64,000 nucleotides of DNA from Streptomyces sp. CB01635 (GCF_002803065.1 NZ_NNBL01000020.1:1-64000), one strand, 5' to 3'. Positions 33,803-43,077 are shown, numbered from the stretch's first letter. Made by a program: numbers and translations. The notes: generated from the sequence alone by a model not told the origin.

Positions 33803-34834
33803 TCAGGAGCCGGTGATGACGCTCCGTTCGGTGGAGTAGGCGCCCCACGTCCCGTCGGGCAGCTGGGCGCGGATCCGCACCCGGTGCCGGACGCCGGCCT
33901 CCTTGCCCACGTAGAAACTGTTCCGCGCCGTGCCCTTGGGCGGGGCGTCGCCCCAGACGAGCGTGGTCGCCTGGCGGCCGTCGAGATAGATGCGGTACGC
34001 GGGTACGGTGCCGCCCGTGCGCGGCGGCGTCCACGACAGGTCGATGTAGTACGCCCCGTCGGCCCGGCGGGACCCGGCGCGGAAGTCGGTGGGTGCGCTG
34101 CCGGGACCCTCGTCGGAGCCCTTCGCGGTGGTGAGCCTCAGGGCCGGGCCCGCGGGTGAGGTGTTGTCGGCGGCGTCGCGCGCCTTCACGGTGAACGCGT
34201 AGGCGGTGCCCGGCCGCAGCCCGGTGATCAGCGCCCGGGTCTCGCCCCCACCGACGCTGTGGATCTTTGAGGCGCCCTGGTAGATGTCGTACGAGACGAC
34301 GCCCTTGTCGTCCTTCGACGCACCCCACGACAGCGACGCCGCGCGGCCGCCGTCCGCCCGGCCGCGCAGCGCTCCCGGCCGGGTCGGGGCCGACCGGTCC
34401 TCGGCCACGGCGGCCGGGGTGGTGACGGGCACCTTCGCGCTGAGCGGCCCGAGCGTGCCATCGGTGTCCTCGGCCCGGACGGAGAAGGTGTACGCGGATT
34501 GCGGGCGCAGCCCGACGACGTCCACCATGTGCTGTTCGCCCGGCACCTCCTTCACCTTGGTGGCGCCCCGGTACACCGTGTAGCCCTTGATGTCGGCGTC
34601 GCCCTCGGGGCGGCTCCACATGACGTGCACGGAGGTGGCGCTGCCCGCCTGCGCCGTGACGCCGGCGGGGGCCGTGAGTGCGGGACCCTGCCGGGTGTCG
34701 TCGCCGAGCAGGCCGCACGAGGTGGCGAACAGGAGCGCGGCGGCGCAGGCCGCGTACGCCAGAGGGGTGCGTCCGGGAGTGCGTCGCACGGCGGGCCTTC
34801 CGTTCGGAAGCATTGGTACAGACCTGTATGCCAT
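33803..34834 (-). CDS. Lipoprotein with three fibronectin type III domains
   Basis: A 343-residue exported protein. It has a twin-Arg-containing basic N-terminus, a hydrophobic core (YAACAAALLFATSC) and a lipobox-like Cys near residue 43, then three FnIII modules of about 90 residues. The modules are each marked by repeated YTVYRG/YDIYQG/YRIYLDG, GLRPQSAYTFSVRA/GLRPGTAYAFTVKA strands. No catalytic domain is present, so it probably acts as a surface adhesion or carbohydrate-binding scaffold. Start uncertain: ATG 34834 or ATG 34813. Confidence 0.82.
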   Translation of the reverse strand: MAYRSVPMLPNGRPAVRRTPGRTPLAYAACAAALLFATSCGLLGDDTRQGPALTAPAGVTAQAGSATSVHVMWSRPEGDADIKGYTVYRGATKVKEVPGEQHMVDVVGLRPQSAYTFSVRAEDTDGTLGPLSAKVPVTTPAAVAEDRSAPTRPGALRGRADGGRAASLSWGASKDDKGVVSYDIYQGASKIHSVGGGETRALITGLRPGTAYAFTVKARDAADNTSPAGPALRLTTAKGSDEGPGSAPTDFRAGSRRADGAYYIDLSWTPPRTGGTVPAYRIYLDGRQATTLVWGDAPPKGTARNSFYVGKEAGVRHRVRIRAQLPDGTWGAYSTERSVITGS

Positions 34835-35031
34835 GAGGGACGGGGTCTCATCAAGAGGTGGCGCGTCGCCCGCGCCGTGCACGTCCGGACCCAGAGCGGT
34901 GGACTGCATGGTCTGGACGAGCTACAGGCGAAGAAGGTCGTCGCCGCCAACTCGGCGAGGAACCGGGCGAGTTGGATGACAGCAGGAACGCGGCGGGTCG
35001 GGGCGACGGACCAGCCGCCGCCCCGGATCGC

Positions 35032-35475
35032 TCACACCTTCCGGTACGTGTACGCCTCGACGGCCGCCGCCTCGACCGCGTCCAGATCCGCCCCCGCCGA
35101 CGCCGTGACCACCGCGGCCACGGCCCCCTCGACGAAGGGAGCGTCCACCAGGCGTGCCCCGTCCGGGAGTTCATCGCCCTCGGCCAGCAGTGCCTTCACG
35201 GTGAGCACCGCGCTGCCCAGATCGGTGAGCACCGCGACGCCCGCACCACGGTCGACTGACCGCGCGGCCCCGGAGATCAGCTCGGCGCTGGTGCCGAGCC
35301 CGCCGTCCTCGGTGCCGCCCGCCGGTGCCACGGGGACGTCCGCGCCGCCGCCCGCGAGCCCCTTCGCAAGCTCCGCCACCGACTCGGCGACGGCGCGGCT
35401 GTGCGACACGAGCACGATCCCGACGGCCTTCTCCTGACCACTGCCCCCGCTGCCCACGCCCCCCGGCTCACTCAT
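35032..35475 (-). CDS. dhaM: PTS-dependent dihydroxyacetone kinase, phosphotransferase subunit
   Basis: A 147-residue EIIA-like DhaM. The active His is in IVLVSHSRAVAES near residue 21. It receives phosphate from HPr of the PTS and rephosphorylates ADP bound to DhaL. Only the EIIA domain is present, as in actinobacteria and Lactococcus, without the fused HPr/EI parts of E. coli DhaM. The start overlaps the DhaL stop by eight bases. Confidence 0.92.
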   Translation of the reverse strand: MSEPGGVGSGGSGQEKAVGIVLVSHSRAVAESVAELAKGLAGGGADVPVAPAGGTEDGGLGTSAELISGAARSVDRGAGVAVLTDLGSAVLTVKALLAEGDELPDGARLVDAPFVEGAVAAVVTASAGADLDAVEAAAVEAYTYRKV

Positions 35476-36070
35476 CGCGGGCCGCCTCGACCAGGGCCCC
35501 GATCAGCAGCGCCGACGACGTGGCGCCCGGGTCCTGATGCCCGATGCTGCGCTCGCCCAGATAGCTCGCCCGCCCCTTGCGCGCCTGCATCGGCGTCGTC
35601 GCGAGCGCGCCCTGCTCGGCGGCGGTGGCGGCCGCGTCGAAGGAGGTGTCGAGCGCGTCGACCGCGGGGACCAGCGCGTCGATCATGGTCTTGTCGCCCG
35701 GCGCCGCCCCGCCCAGCGTCATGACGGCGTCCACACCGGCCCGCAGCGCCGCCGTGAACTCCGCCTCACTCACCTCGGGGGTGTCCCCGAGCTCCTTGCC
35801 CGTACGGCGCAGGAGCGTCCCGTACAGCGGGCCCGACGCGCCGCCCACCGTCGAGATCAGCTGACGCCCGGCGAGGGTGAGCACATCGCCTGGGGTGGCC
35901 GGTGCCTCCTTCTCCAGGACCGCGCTCACGGCGACGAAGCCGCGCTGCAGATTGCTGCCGTGGTCGGCGTCGCCGATCGGCGAGTCGAGTTCGGTGAGCC
36001 GGGCCGCCTCCCGGTCGACGGCCGCGGTGGCCACGTTGAGCCAGCGTCGGAAGAAATCGGCGTCGAGCAC
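35468..36070 (-). CDS. dhaL: Dihydroxyacetone kinase ADP-binding subunit
   Basis: A 200-residue DhaL subunit. The nucleotide site is made by LDSPIGDADHGSN near residue 29 and STVGGASGPLYGTLL, with GGAAPGDKTMIDAL and RKGRASYLGERSIGHQDPGA as further family blocks. It transfers phosphate to dihydroxyacetone held by DhaK. GTG start with an AAGGAG site six bases upstream, separated from dhaK by 44 bases. Confidence 0.95.
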   Translation of the reverse strand: MLDADFFRRWLNVATAAVDREAARLTELDSPIGDADHGSNLQRGFVAVSAVLEKEAPATPGDVLTLAGRQLISTVGGASGPLYGTLLRRTGKELGDTPEVSEAEFTAALRAGVDAVMTLGGAAPGDKTMIDALVPAVDALDTSFDAAATAAEQGALATTPMQARKGRASYLGERSIGHQDPGATSSALLIGALVEAARDE

Positions 36071-36114
36071 GTCATCTCCTTGCGTGGTGGTGATGGTTCG
36101 GACGACAGGCTGCC

Positions 36115-37107
36115 TCACATGCCCCAGCGCAGGCCCGCCGTGCTCACGGGCGCGTCCCACAGGCGCAGCATTTCCTCGTCGACCTGGCACAGGGTGACGG
36201 AGGCACCGGCCATGTCGAGCGACGTGACGTAGTTCCCGACGAGCGTGCGCGCCACCGGCACACCGCGTTCGGTCAGCACGCGCTGGACCTCGGCGTTGAA
36301 CCCGTACAGCTCGAGCAGCGGGGTCGCGCCCATGCCGTTGACGAGGACAAGTACCGGGTCGCTCGGCTGCAGGTCTTCGAGAACGGCGTCCACGGAGAAG
36401 TCGGCGATCTCGCCGGACGTCATCATGGCGCGCCGCGCGCGGCCCGGCTCACCGTGGATGCCGACACCCAACTCCAGCTCGCCGGACGGCAGATCGAAGG
36501 TCGGGCTGCCCTTCGCGGGCGTGGCGCACGCGCTCAGGGCCACGCCGAAGCTGCGCGCATTCGCGTTGACCTCGCGTGCGATCGCCTCCACGCGCTCCAG
36601 CGGCTGTCCCTCCTCGGCCGCCGCGCCCGCGATCTTCTCGACGAACAGGGTCGCGCCCGTGCCGCGCCGGCCCGCGGTGTACAGGCTGTCGGTGACGGCC
36701 ACGTCGTCGTTGACGAGGACCTTGGCGACCTGGATCCCCTCGTCCTCGGCGAGTTCCGCGGCCATGTCGAAGTTCAGCACGTCACCCGTGTAGTTCTTCA
36801 CCACGAAGAGCACCCCGGCGCCGCTGTCCACGGCAGCCGCGGCCCGCACCATCTGGTCGGGCACCGGCGACGTGAACACCTCGCCAGGACAGGCGGCCGA
36901 CAGCATCCCGTGCCCCACGAACCCCCCGTGCAAGGGCTCGTGCCCCGACCCGCCACCGGAGACGATCGCGACCTTCCCCTCGACGGGAGCGTCCCGGCGC
37001 GCGATCACCCGGTTCTCGACATCGACGAGCAGCTCCGGATGGGCCGCGGCCATTCCCCGCAACGCGTCGGCGACCACGGTCTCGGCCACGTTGATGAGCA
37101 TCTTCAT
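36115..37107 (-). CDS. dhaK: Dihydroxyacetone kinase substrate-binding subunit
   Basis: A 330-residue DhaK. The substrate is held covalently by the His in GVGIHGEPG near residue 218, matching the E. coli active His. Other blocks are SGGGSGHEPLHGG and VVKNYTGDVLNF. First gene of the dhaKLM operon, for PTS-driven phosphorylation of dihydroxyacetone from glycerol. A GGAGG site precedes the ATG. A near-perfect inverted repeat lies 32 bases upstream. Confidence 0.95.
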   Translation of the reverse strand: MKMLINVAETVVADALRGMAAAHPELLVDVENRVIARRDAPVEGKVAIVSGGGSGHEPLHGGFVGHGMLSAACPGEVFTSPVPDQMVRAAAAVDSGAGVLFVVKNYTGDVLNFDMAAELAEDEGIQVAKVLVNDDVAVTDSLYTAGRRGTGATLFVEKIAGAAAEEGQPLERVEAIAREVNANARSFGVALSACATPAKGSPTFDLPSGELELGVGIHGEPGRARRAMMTSGEIADFSVDAVLEDLQPSDPVLVLVNGMGATPLLELYGFNAEVQRVLTERGVPVARTLVGNYVTSLDMAGASVTLCQVDEEMLRLWDAPVSTAGLRWGM

Positions 37108-37138
37108 GGGTACCTCCAAGTGAGCGTAGCATCTGGGC

Positions 37139-37166
37139 CTTTGGCCAGCATTTTCCCTGGTCAAAG
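37139..37166. promoter_or_regulatory. Candidate operator of the dhaKLM operon
   Basis: CTTTGGCCAG and CTGGTCAAAG form a 10-bp inverted repeat (nine matches) with an 8-base spacer, 32 bases before dhaK. It is AT-richer than its surroundings. It could bind a glycerol or dihydroxyacetone-responsive repressor; the regulator is not in this window. Confidence 0.45.
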
Positions 37167-37339
37167 CAGATTTGGAAGGATTTCGATCTTGGTGGTCCGT
37201 GGCGGCTGGAAGCGGGTTCTGGCGGGGCTGTTGCTGAACTATTGCTGACTTTACTGACGGAGTATCAGGTAGCGTGTAGTTGCGGACCGGTGCTCCCAAC
37301 CGCTCACCCACGGCAGTATCGGCTCTCGCGGAGCCCTGG

Positions 37340-37476
37340 TCACGTGTGCGGCGTGGGTGGTTGGCAGAAGGTGTCGTCGTGGAGCATGGCGCAGAGGACG
37401 TCGGCTCGGCGCCGTGCGCGGCAGAGGATGGCCTGGCTGTGGTGTTTTCCCTGGGTGATCTTCAAGTCCAAGATCT
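37340..37476 (-). pseudogene. 3' end of an IS110-family transposase
   Basis: A minus-strand frame after a TAG reads ILDLKITQGKHHSQAILCRA and ends CQPPTPHT before a stop. This is the conserved C-terminus of IS110/IS116 transposases (KHxxQAxxxxARRRxDVLxAM). The catalytic N-terminal DEDD and Ser domains are absent. Remnant only. Confidence 0.65.
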
Positions 37477-37498
37477 AGGGGTTTGGTGTAGTCGCAGT

Positions 37499-38390
37499 TC
37501 AGAGGCATGGTGAGGCGCCTAGGACCTCTCGACGGAGGGTGCCGATGGCTCTCGCGCAGTGGGCGTTCGCCGTCGGTGCGCGGACCGGTGTCTTGATGAT
37601 CTCTATGTCCTCGGTCTGGAACACCGCGTCGAAGGCGTCGGTGTACTTGCTGTCGCGGTCTCGTATGAGGATGCGCAGTGAATCCATACGCGCGCCGAGG
37701 TCGGTGGCGACGTTGCGGGCTTGCTGGGCGGCCCAGGCAGCTGGGGGGTGTGCGGTGACGCCGGCGACGTGCAGCGTGCGGGTGCCGTGTTCGAGGAAGA
37801 CCAGGGCGTACAGGCGTTGCGGGCCGATGGTGTCGATGCTCAAGAAGTCGCGGGCGATGATGCCGCGGCCTGCGCGGACAGGAACTCGCGCCAGGTTGGG
37901 CCGGCCCGGCGCGGGGCCGGATCGATGCCGGCCGAGTGCAGGATTTCCCAGACTGTCGATGCGGCGATCGGATGTCCGAGCCGGGCGAGTTCACCCTGGA
38001 TCGGGCGATGACCGCATCGGCTGTTCTCCTGGGCGAGGTGCAGCACGAGTTTTTTGACGGCGGTGTTCGTGGGCGGCCGTCCTCGTCCGTGGCGCTGCTG
38101 AGAGTAGTCCTAGCGACGGGCGACCAACTTGCGGTGCCATGCCGGCAGTGTGCCTTGCGTGACGGGGAAGACGTGCGTCCAGCGACGGCGGGGGGGGGCG
38201 AGGATGGGGCCGCGAGCCACAGCAGGTCCGCGGGTTCGTATCGTGCGGGTGCATGGAGCTGGCGTCGCAGCAACGCATTCTCGTGCCGCAGCACGAGCAG
38301 TTCTGCAGCCGTCGTCGTTTCCTGGCGCAACAGCACTGCGGGAACGGAGAGTAGACATCGGGTCACCTGGTGCGGGAGCGACACGATCAC
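37499..38390 (-). pseudogene. Frameshifted DDE integrase-type transposase
   Basis: Three consecutive frames give one degraded integrase-like transposase. The N-terminal part shows LLVLRHENALLRRQL. The middle part shows SRCGHRPIQGELARLGHPIAASTVWEIL followed by PTWREFLSAQ. The catalytic part shows LYALVFLEHGTRTLHVAGVTAH, IRDRDSKYTDAFDAVF and GTLRREVLG. At least two frameshifts and a missing DDE Asp start show it is dead. It belongs to the IS3/IS481-like integrase group that is common in Streptomyces. No intact terminal repeats were identified. Confidence 0.75.
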
Positions 38391-38477
38391 CCGGGCATGG
38401 TCGCAGACCTACGTGCAGAGGCACATGGCCGTTTTGACCGGCAGCGATGAATAGCCGAGCCTCACAGAGTCAACGGG

Positions 38478-38557
38478 GCGAGGTTCAAATCCTGTTGTCC
38501 CGGCTTGTGTTGTCGCAGGTCGGAGGCCGTTCTCTCGTGATCGAGAGGGCGGCCTTT
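38478..38557 (+). other. tRNA-3'-end-like sequence followed by terminator
   Basis: GAGGTTCAAATCCTGTTGTCCCGG resembles the T-arm and acceptor end of a tRNA, with GGTTCAAATCC as the T-loop core. Eighteen bases later, GGCCG-tt-CTCTCG pairs with CGAGAG-gg-CGGCC around a TGAT loop and is followed by TTT (38525-38557), a classical factor-independent terminator. The 5' part of a tRNA is missing: only three T-stem pairs form, and no D-arm or anticodon arm is present. It may be a tRNA fragment left by integration or deletion. Confidence 0.4.
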
Positions 38558-38645
38558 CGTGTGGTCCGGGGTGTGGTGGTCGCAGTGTGGTCGCACGCCT
38601 TGGGTGCGGCTGGCTCACGGCGGTGCTGGAGGCGGTAGCTTTGCC

Positions 38646-38750
38646 TTCCTCGACCTGGCCGGCCACAACCTGCAGATCCAACAGCCCGCGCTCTTCGCCG
38701 GGTTGGTGAGCGAGTGGCTGGACCGGGTGACAGGCGAACGGACGGGGTGA
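38646..38750 (+). pseudogene. C-terminal fragment of an alpha/beta hydrolase (copy 1)
   Basis: The + strand frame reads FLDLAGHNLQIQQPALFAGL and ends GERTG before TGA, the typical C-terminus of a haloalkane-dehalogenase-like alpha/beta hydrolase with the catalytic His in AGHNLQ. No upstream hydrolase is present. A near-identical 105-base copy lies at 43664-43768. Confidence 0.7.
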
Positions 38751-38769
38751 GCCCGGTGGCGGATGTCTG

Positions 38770-39951
38770 TCAGTCCTCCGGATGTTGCAGCGGTACGACC
38801 CCCACGCTGCGGCCGCCGCGGTCGAGGAGCCGGCCCATGTGCTTGACCGTGCGCAGCACCACGGAGCGGTCCGCGACGGTCAGGCGGGGCAGTTTGCGGG
38901 AGAGGTGGGCCTCGAAGGTGTGGACGTCGTGCAGGGTGCGCAACCACACGTCGACGACCAGGTTGTGCGGGCCCGCCGTGATCGCGCAGGAGCGCACCTC
39001 GGGGACCTGGGACAGTACCCGGCTGGTCTCCTCCAGGTACTGACCCGGCACGGACGCGAAGTACACGGCCGACAGCGGCCAGCCGGACAGCGGCCGCGCC
39101 AGGTCGCAGCGGAGCAGCAGTCGTGAAGCCAGCAGGGACTCCACCCGGCGGCGCACCGTCGTGAGGGGAGCGTCGCTCGCCGCCGACAGGTCGCGCAGCG
39201 ACATCCGGCCGTCCACGCTGAGCAGTTCGAGCAGGCGCGCGTCGAGGGAGTCCCAGCGGGGTGGGACCGGGGAGCCGGTGGGGGCGGGCGGCCTCGCCTT
39301 CTGCTCCAGGCGCCCGGTCTGTACCGCGTCCAGACTGCGCAGCCGCCATCGGCTGCCCTCCGTGGGCAGCCCCGTCGACACGTGTGTACGGGTCGCCCGC
39401 ACGCCCGGGACCGGCCGGAACAAGGAGCCGGACAGGCGCGACAGTTCGTCCAGGGTTCGGGTCTGCACGGAGGCCACCACGTCGCGGCCGCCCGCCGTGA
39501 GCTTGACGTTCGGCACCGCGGGATCGTCGGCGAGGGCCTGTGCCACGTCCTCGGCGGCGCCCGGTTCGGTGTCGACCTCGATGACGCCCGTGACCACGAT
39601 CCGGGCGTCGGTGAGGCGCGGGTACGCGGTGACCCAGGCGAGCCCGGCCTTCTCCAGACGGCGCCAACGCCGCGCCGCCGTCACCGGATCGACCCCGAGC
39701 ACCTCGCCGACCAGCGCCCACGACGCCCGCGGATGGACCTGCAGGGCGTGCACGACGCCGCGGTCGAGTTCGTCCAGTTCGTCCAGTTCGGCCTGCTCGC
39801 CGGGTGCGCCGAGGCCGCCGAGCGTGCGGGACCCGTCGCGGTCCTGCATCGGCCCGGCGTATTCCTGCACCTCCACGCGTGGCACTTTCCTGCGTGCCCC
39901 GCGCGAATCCAGTACGAAATCTGCGCTGTCACGCCGCGATGACGTGTGCAT
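38770..39951 (-). CDS. Double Lrp/AsnC-family regulator
   Basis: A 393-residue regulator made of two Lrp/AsnC units in tandem. The first HTH is in LDRGVVHALQVHPRASWALVGEVLGV, and the second is in LDARLLELLSVDGRMSLRDLSAA. Each is followed by an AsnC ligand-binding (RAM) domain; the second contains CAITAGPHNLVVDVWLRTL. It is divergent from the amidohydrolase-AbgT operon, which it probably controls in response to an amino acid or peptide. GGAGGGGAG precedes ATG 39951; the upstream extension is noncoding. Confidence 0.9.
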   Translation of the reverse strand: MHTSSRRDSADFVLDSRGARRKVPRVEVQEYAGPMQDRDGSRTLGGLGAPGEQAELDELDELDRGVVHALQVHPRASWALVGEVLGVDPVTAARRWRRLEKAGLAWVTAYPRLTDARIVVTGVIEVDTEPGAAEDVAQALADDPAVPNVKLTAGGRDVVASVQTRTLDELSRLSGSLFRPVPGVRATRTHVSTGLPTEGSRWRLRSLDAVQTGRLEQKARPPAPTGSPVPPRWDSLDARLLELLSVDGRMSLRDLSAASDAPLTTVRRRVESLLASRLLLRCDLARPLSGWPLSAVYFASVPGQYLEETSRVLSQVPEVRSCAITAGPHNLVVDVWLRTLHDVHTFEAHLSRKLPRLTVADRSVVLRTVKHMGRLLDRGGRSVGVVPLQHPED

Positions 39952-40028
39952 CCCACACTCCCCTCCAACCGGCCCACCCACTACCGACTTCCAAGGCCTT
40001 CCGTACCGCACAGGAGTGACTGCACGCC

Positions 40029-41336
40029 ATGACGCTCGCCACCACACCGCAGGCCCCCCGGACCCCCCTGCGGATCCACAATGCCCGGCTCATCGACGGC
40101 ACCGGTACGCGTCCGGTGGATGACGCCGTCGTCATTGTCGACGCCACAGGGATCATCACCTATGCCGGCCCCGCGGCGGAAGCGCCCCCGAGCGACGGGC
40201 CTGCCGCGGGCGACCGGGTCCGCACCGTCGACGCCGGTGGCCGCACCCTGCTGCCCGGCTTCTTCGACTGCCATGTCCACATGTCGTACGCCCATGGCGC
40301 CCACCCCGGACGCCGCGCCGAGCTCGACCCGGTCCTGGTCACCCTGGACACCGCCACCCGACTGCGGCAGACCCTCGACGCGGGCATCACCACTGCCCGT
40401 GATCTGGCGGGCCTGTCGGCCGGATACCGTACGGCCGTCGAGACCGGACGGATCGTCGGCCCGCGGCTGCAGACCGCCGTCCGCGTCATCAGCCACACCG
40501 GCGGCCACGGCGACGTACGCCTGCCCGACGGCACCGACCTGAGCGACGGCATGTCCGAACTCGCCGACACCACCGACGAGGCACGGCTCGCCGTGCGCCG
40601 CGTGATCCGCGAGGGCGCCGACCTGGTGAAGGTGTGTGCGACCGGAGGCATGGGCAGCCCGTACGACGACCCGGACGACGAGGGCCTCTACGAGGAGGAG
40701 ATCCGCGCGGTCGTCGACGAGGCCCGGCGGCACGGCGGCCGGCCGGTCGCCGCGCACGCGCAGGGCAACGCAGGCATCCTCAACGCGATCCGCGGCGGCG
40801 TCACCAGCATCGAGCACGGCTATGGGATCGACGACAAGGCCATCGACCTTGCGGGCGAGCGCGGCGTCTTCGTCGTGCCGACGCTGTCCACCGTGTACGC
40901 GGGCATCAACAAGGACACGATGCCGGACTACCACTACCAGAAGAAGACCCGCTGGTCCGGCCTGACCAAGGAGAACATCGCCCACGCCATCGAGCGCGGC
41001 TCGCGGATCGCCCTCGGCACGGACGCCGCCGTCGGCCCGCACGGCGTGAACCTGATGGAGCTGTCGTACCTGGTCGACCTGGGCATGGATCCGATGGCCG
41101 CGATCGTCGCGGGCACCCGCACGTCGGCCGAACTGCTCGGTGTCGACGACCGGTTGGGCAGCGTGACGGCGGGGCGCGTCGCCGACCTCGTCCTGAGCGA
41201 CGGCGACCCGCTCGCCGACATCGGCGTCCTCGGCGACCCCGGCAACATCGTCTGTGTCGTCCAGGACGGCATCGTCCGCAAGGACCTCCTGGGACTCGTC
41301 GACGGCGCGGCGCGCGCGGACGGGGGGCGGCCATGA
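40029..41336 (+). CDS. Amidohydrolase, Xaa-Pro dipeptidase/imidazolonepropionase-like
   Basis: A 435-residue metal-dependent amidohydrolase. Metal ligands are visible as FDCHVHMSY (HxH) near residue 80, the bridging carboxylated Lys in DLVKVCATGG, and later His residues in HAQGNAG and IEHGYG. The catalytic Asp is in IALGTDAAVG. No signal peptide. AGGAG precedes the ATG. It is translationally coupled to the following transporter (ATGA), so the transporter probably brings in its substrate. Close families hydrolyse dipeptides, hydantoin-like rings and organophosphates. Confidence 0.9.
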   Translation: MTLATTPQAPRTPLRIHNARLIDGTGTRPVDDAVVIVDATGIITYAGPAAEAPPSDGPAAGDRVRTVDAGGRTLLPGFFDCHVHMSYAHGAHPGRRAELDPVLVTLDTATRLRQTLDAGITTARDLAGLSAGYRTAVETGRIVGPRLQTAVRVISHTGGHGDVRLPDGTDLSDGMSELADTTDEARLAVRRVIREGADLVKVCATGGMGSPYDDPDDEGLYEEEIRAVVDEARRHGGRPVAAHAQGNAGILNAIRGGVTSIEHGYGIDDKAIDLAGERGVFVVPTLSTVYAGINKDTMPDYHYQKKTRWSGLTKENIAHAIERGSRIALGTDAAVGPHGVNLMELSYLVDLGMDPMAAIVAGTRTSAELLGVDDRLGSVTAGRVADLVLSDGDPLADIGVLGDPGNIVCVVQDGIVRKDLLGLVDGAARADGGRP

Positions 41337-42907
41337 GGTCGTCCGCGAAGGAACTTTCCGCCTCCGGACAGAGCACGGGCGGGGAGGAGAAGCCGCGCGG
41401 TGTCGACCGGGTCCTTTCCTGGATCGAGCGGGCCGGCAACGCCCTGCCCAACCCGGTCGTCCTGTTCACGGCACTGTTCGCGGTGGTCGCCGTGGTCTCC
41501 ACCGCCCTGGCCCTCGCCGATGTGTCCGTCACCGTGCCGGGCACGGACGACACGCAGCAGATCACCGGCCTGCTCACCGGCGAGGGAGTGCGCTGGCTGG
41601 TGGAGAACCTGGTCACGAACTTCGCCGCGTTCCCGCCGATCGCCGCCGTCCTGCTCATGATCATGGCGGTGGGCGTGGCGGAGAAGGCCGGCCTCCTTGA
41701 GACCGCGATGCGGGCGACCCTGGCCCGCGCGCCGCGCGCCTTCCTGCCGTACCTGGTGGCGCTGGTCGCCTGTCAGGCGCACATGATGAGCGATGTAGCG
41801 GCCATCGTGCTGCCGCCGCTGGCCGCCGTCGTGTTCAAGAGCGCGGGCCGGCATCCGGCGGCGGGCCTGATCGGCGGCTTCGCCTGCGTCACCGCGGGCT
41901 ACGCGGCCGGGTTCACGATCGGTTCTCTCGACGCCCTCTACACGGGCATCACCCAGCAGGCCGTCGAGGTTCTGCCCGCCTCGCACCACGTCGACGTCAA
42001 CATCCTCGCGAACTACTTCTTCACCGCCACCAGCAGCCTGGTTCTCGGCCTGCTCGGCGGGTTCCTGATCAGCCGGGTGCTCGAACCACGCCTGCCCGCC
42101 TACGAGTCCGGCGACGATGGGCCGGCGGACGAGGACGTCCATCTGACCCCGGCCCAGCGCCGCGGTCTGCTGCTCAGCGCCCTGGCCGTCGTCGCGTACA
42201 CGGCCGTGGTGCTGTCCCTGTGGCTGCCCGACGGCGCGCCGCTGCGCGGTGACGGCGGGGCCCTGGTGCCGTCGCCGCTGCTCACCGGCATCGTCCCGGT
42301 CCTGTTCGGTGCGTTCCTGCTCGCCGGGCTCGTCTACGGATTCACGGTGAAGACGCTCAGCGGCTCCGACGGCGTCGTCACCGCGATGACCGACTCGGTG
42401 AAGAACATGGCGGGTTACGTCGTCATGATGTTCGTCGCCGCGCAGGTGATCGCCGTGTTCAACTGGTCGAACCTGGGTGTGCTGCTCGCCGTGAAGGCCG
42501 CGGCGTTCCTGCAGTCCATCGGACTGACCGGCTTCGGCGCCCTGGTCGCCTTCGTGCTCCTGGTCTCGTGCCTCAACCTGGTCGTGCTCTCCGGCTCCGC
42601 GCTGTGGTCACTGATCGGACCGGTCTTCGTCCCGGCGTTCATGCTCCTCGGCATGAACCCCGCACTCAGCCAGGCGGCGTTCCGCATCGGGGACTCGGCG
42701 ACCGCGGTCATCACACCGATGAACCCGTACGTGTTCCTGCTCCTGGCGCTCTTGCAGCGTTACGAACCGGAGGCACGCCTGGGCACGCTCATCTCGCGCC
42801 TCGCGATTTTCGTCGTGCCGTTCCTGGGGGTGTGGCTCGCCATCCTCGCTGTGTTCTACGGCTTCGACCTGCCGCTGGGACCCGGGGCGGGCATCGGCCT
42901 CAAGTGA
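41333..42907 (+). CDS. AbgT-family transporter
   Basis: A 524-residue AbgT-family permease with about 11-13 transmembrane segments. Typical blocks are LPNPVVLFTALFAVV, MMSDVAAIVLPPLAA and GSALWSLIGPVFVPAFMLLG...FRIGDSATAVITPMNPY. The E. coli member imports p-aminobenzoyl-glutamate, while some actinobacterial members export sulfonamides. Here coupling to an amidohydrolase suggests uptake of an aminoacyl or peptide substrate. The start overlaps the amidohydrolase stop. The transcript ends at a perfect 18-bp hairpin. Confidence 0.92.
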   Translation: MRSSAKELSASGQSTGGEEKPRGVDRVLSWIERAGNALPNPVVLFTALFAVVAVVSTALALADVSVTVPGTDDTQQITGLLTGEGVRWLVENLVTNFAAFPPIAAVLLMIMAVGVAEKAGLLETAMRATLARAPRAFLPYLVALVACQAHMMSDVAAIVLPPLAAVVFKSAGRHPAAGLIGGFACVTAGYAAGFTIGSLDALYTGITQQAVEVLPASHHVDVNILANYFFTATSSLVLGLLGGFLISRVLEPRLPAYESGDDGPADEDVHLTPAQRRGLLLSALAVVAYTAVVLSLWLPDGAPLRGDGGALVPSPLLTGIVPVLFGAFLLAGLVYGFTVKTLSGSDGVVTAMTDSVKNMAGYVVMMFVAAQVIAVFNWSNLGVLLAVKAAAFLQSIGLTGFGALVAFVLLVSCLNLVVLSGSALWSLIGPVFVPAFMLLGMNPALSQAAFRIGDSATAVITPMNPYVFLLLALLQRYEPEARLGTLISRLAIFVVPFLGVWLAILAVFYGFDLPLGPGAGIGLK

Positions 42908-42936
42908 CCGCAGGGCCGTAACGCAGAAGGGCCGGC

Positions 42937-42990
42937 GCAACGACGGTGCCCCACCGGAACTCGAGCTCTCCAGTGGGGCACCGTCGTTGC
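42937..42990. terminator. Perfect 18-bp hairpin after AbgT
   Basis: GCAACGACGGTGCCCCAC pairs with GTGGGGCACCGTCGTTGC without mismatch around an 18-base loop. It lies between the AbgT stop and a hydrolase fragment on the other strand, so it can serve both. It resembles the hairpin at 55501-55540. Confidence 0.85.
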
Positions 42991-42992
42991 GT

Positions 42993-43077
42993 TCAGCCCC
43001 GGTCCACCCACTCAAGGACCGTCCGGGCCAACTCCGCCGGCACCTGCTCCGGTGCGGCCACCCGTGTGGTGTCCGAC
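42993..43077 (-). pseudogene. C-terminal fragment of an alpha/beta hydrolase like 55551-56360
   Basis: The minus frame ends VAAPEQVPAELARTVLEWVDRG, almost the same as the last 25 residues of the intact hydrolase at 55551-56360. Similarity stops at a sharp boundary near GTCCGAC. The rest of the hydrolase is missing. Confidence 0.7.

Noticed and set aside
37251..38390. An intact 379-residue transposase
   Set aside because: Only the first 50 residues match; the rest is out of frame, so it is a pseudogene.
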